Shown piece by piece: positions 19,111-20,262 of a stretch of 20,262 nt of DNA. Positions within the stretch are counted from its first letter, which is position 1; each line of letters begins with the position of its first letter. Origin of the DNA: Collybiopsis luxurians FD-317 M1 (lineage: Eukaryota > Basidiomycota > Agaricomycetes > Agaricales > Omphalotaceae); NCBI GenBank assembly GCA_000827265.1, contig KN834785.1:393660-413921 (forward strand). Direction: 5' to 3'. Position numbers and translations under genes: made by a program. The notes under the pieces are model-generated. The model was not told the DNA's origin, searched no databases, and saw nothing but the letters and a program-made list of their open reading frames with translations.

Positions 19111-20262
19111 CCGCAGGGTACCCTTCAAGTCCAGTCAAGTCCCGGTTAACCTTTCTAATTTCTGTTCCCACAACGTGCACGGCCGACCTCGACTCCGATT
19201 CCGAAGCAAAGGCAGATACAACGGCACTTTGACTCTGTATGTAGACGTACTGCGCCCCGGATTCAACGCGGAAATATGATCATGATAGGTATCATGTATG
19301 TACAAACGCCGCCTACGTAGCAGGCACGCAGGAACCCAGCCCAAACCGGTAACCACAATGTTTACTTTTTTCGATCACAGAGCACGCATCCTAGCAGCAT
19401 GATTACTGACCTACGACACTGAAGAATTCATTCAATTTAATTCGATACGCAGGACGGCAAAAAAAACACTAATGTATGCGGGTGCCTATGTACTTATAAT
19501 AACCTCTTCTTCACCCGTTCAAAAAATAAAAATCAATGTCAGGGCACCCTTGACCGACCCCTTGATTCCTTCGTTTCAAACTTTGAGCTTTTTTTAAACA
19601 AAACACCATAGGTACTAATATCAACAGGTACCAACAGCCTGTGTTCCTACTAGTATGTGTCTGCAAAGCGCGTGCAAGGAGCCAGAGCCGTAGTTCGTGG
19701 CATTAGTTGAGACCTGCTACTAGTGTACCCGACTAACCTTCCTCCATCAGCCCGTTCAAACATAGATGCCGACAATGTCTCCGTTCAACGTTGTATGTCC
19801 ATAAGTGCCTAGAGCGCTCCAAATGAGAGTATCCATAGTCGGAGCTGGAGTTTTGAACCCTGCTCTGCCCACACATATGTAAGCCTCTCATACAGAGAAA
19901 CACGCCGTCCACTTTCAAAGAGCGATACTTGAGACGGGAAATTCCCAAATGAGATATGCTACACAATTCTTGAGTTTCTATGGACCAATATCTCCCTGAT
20001 GACCAAACACGGTATCTCGCCTCGATTTCATACTATCCTCCATACAATTTTTGCATCTTTTGGGCAATCAGTGTACTTGCTTATATGAGATAAAAACTCA
20101 ATATCATAAACACCTGCATCTGAATGCTAAAACTGAACACTGATAATTTAAAACCCCACTGGTCAATAGTCATCCATTTGAATTGTTTCACCATGATATA
20201 AATTGGCATTACAGCTTTGTGTTTCTCGGCGTTGTTCACAAAAGCACCGCAATGGGCGAAGC
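19111..20262. other. AT-rich gene-poor stretch, unit 2
   Basis: Counterpart of 8569-9757 with several small deletions, for example around 19490-19520 where unit 1 has an extra TACTTATAATAAC-type copy. Nothing coding is recognised. Confidence 0.4.

Larger units (their letters stand above)
10494..20262. repeat. Tandem segmental duplication, unit 2 (partial)
   Basis: Second unit of the array. The window ends inside it, at the base that corresponds to about 9757 in unit 1. The segment 9758-10493 occurs once here and should recur beyond both window edges if the array continues. Confidence 0.95.

Noticed and set aside
1..20262. CRISPR array or bacterial defence locus suggested by the regular repeats
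   Set aside because: The 126-bp repeats are coding and contiguous without spacers, and spliceosomal introns show the DNA is eukaryotic.

Overview
The window looks like nuclear DNA of a filamentous fungus, most likely an agaricomycete (mushroom-forming) basidiomycete. The reasons are very short GT-AG introns (44 to 58 nt), a STAND/NLR protein with the Phe/Gly/Asn-rich N-terminal motif and kinesin-light-chain-type TPRs common in that group, a Tc1/mariner fragment of a type I associate with basidiomycetes, and long gene-poor stretches. The organism call is inference; no marker gene fixes the species.

The dominant structure is a direct tandem duplication with a period of about 10.5 kb. Positions 1-9757 align with 10494-20262 in the same orientation, so the window holds almost two units of an array that may continue on both sides. 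Each unit has (i) an NLR-like gene on the minus strand (unit 1: 2757 down past position 1; unit 2: 13239 down to 10222), (ii) its upstream region, (iii) a decayed minus-strand Ser/Gly/Pro-rich gene with an older nested 1.4 kb duplication (about 4993-7527 and 15024-17507), (iv) a short decayed exon (8311-8568 and 18850-19110), and (v) AT-rich sequence with nothing I recognise.

The NLR genes are the only convincing intact genes. The unit 2 model is a 971-residue protein from three exons: an N/G-rich motif, a degenerate first P-loop NTPase fold without Walker A, a canonical NB-ARC-type NTPase, a winged-helix-like linker, and eight 42-residue TPRs ending in a decayed ninth. Exon 2, which carries most of the degenerate fold, is far more diverged between the paralogues than its flanks, and the TPRs vary at a few fixed positions. 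This looks like a fungal non-self recognition receptor cluster that expands by tandem duplication.

Two insertions separate the units, each with a matching empty site in the other: a 433 bp Tc1/mariner derivative carrying a transposase helix-turn-helix fragment (3278-3710, unit 1 only), and a 533 bp terminal-inverted-repeat element (17579-18111, unit 2 only). Both therefore most simply arrived after the duplication.
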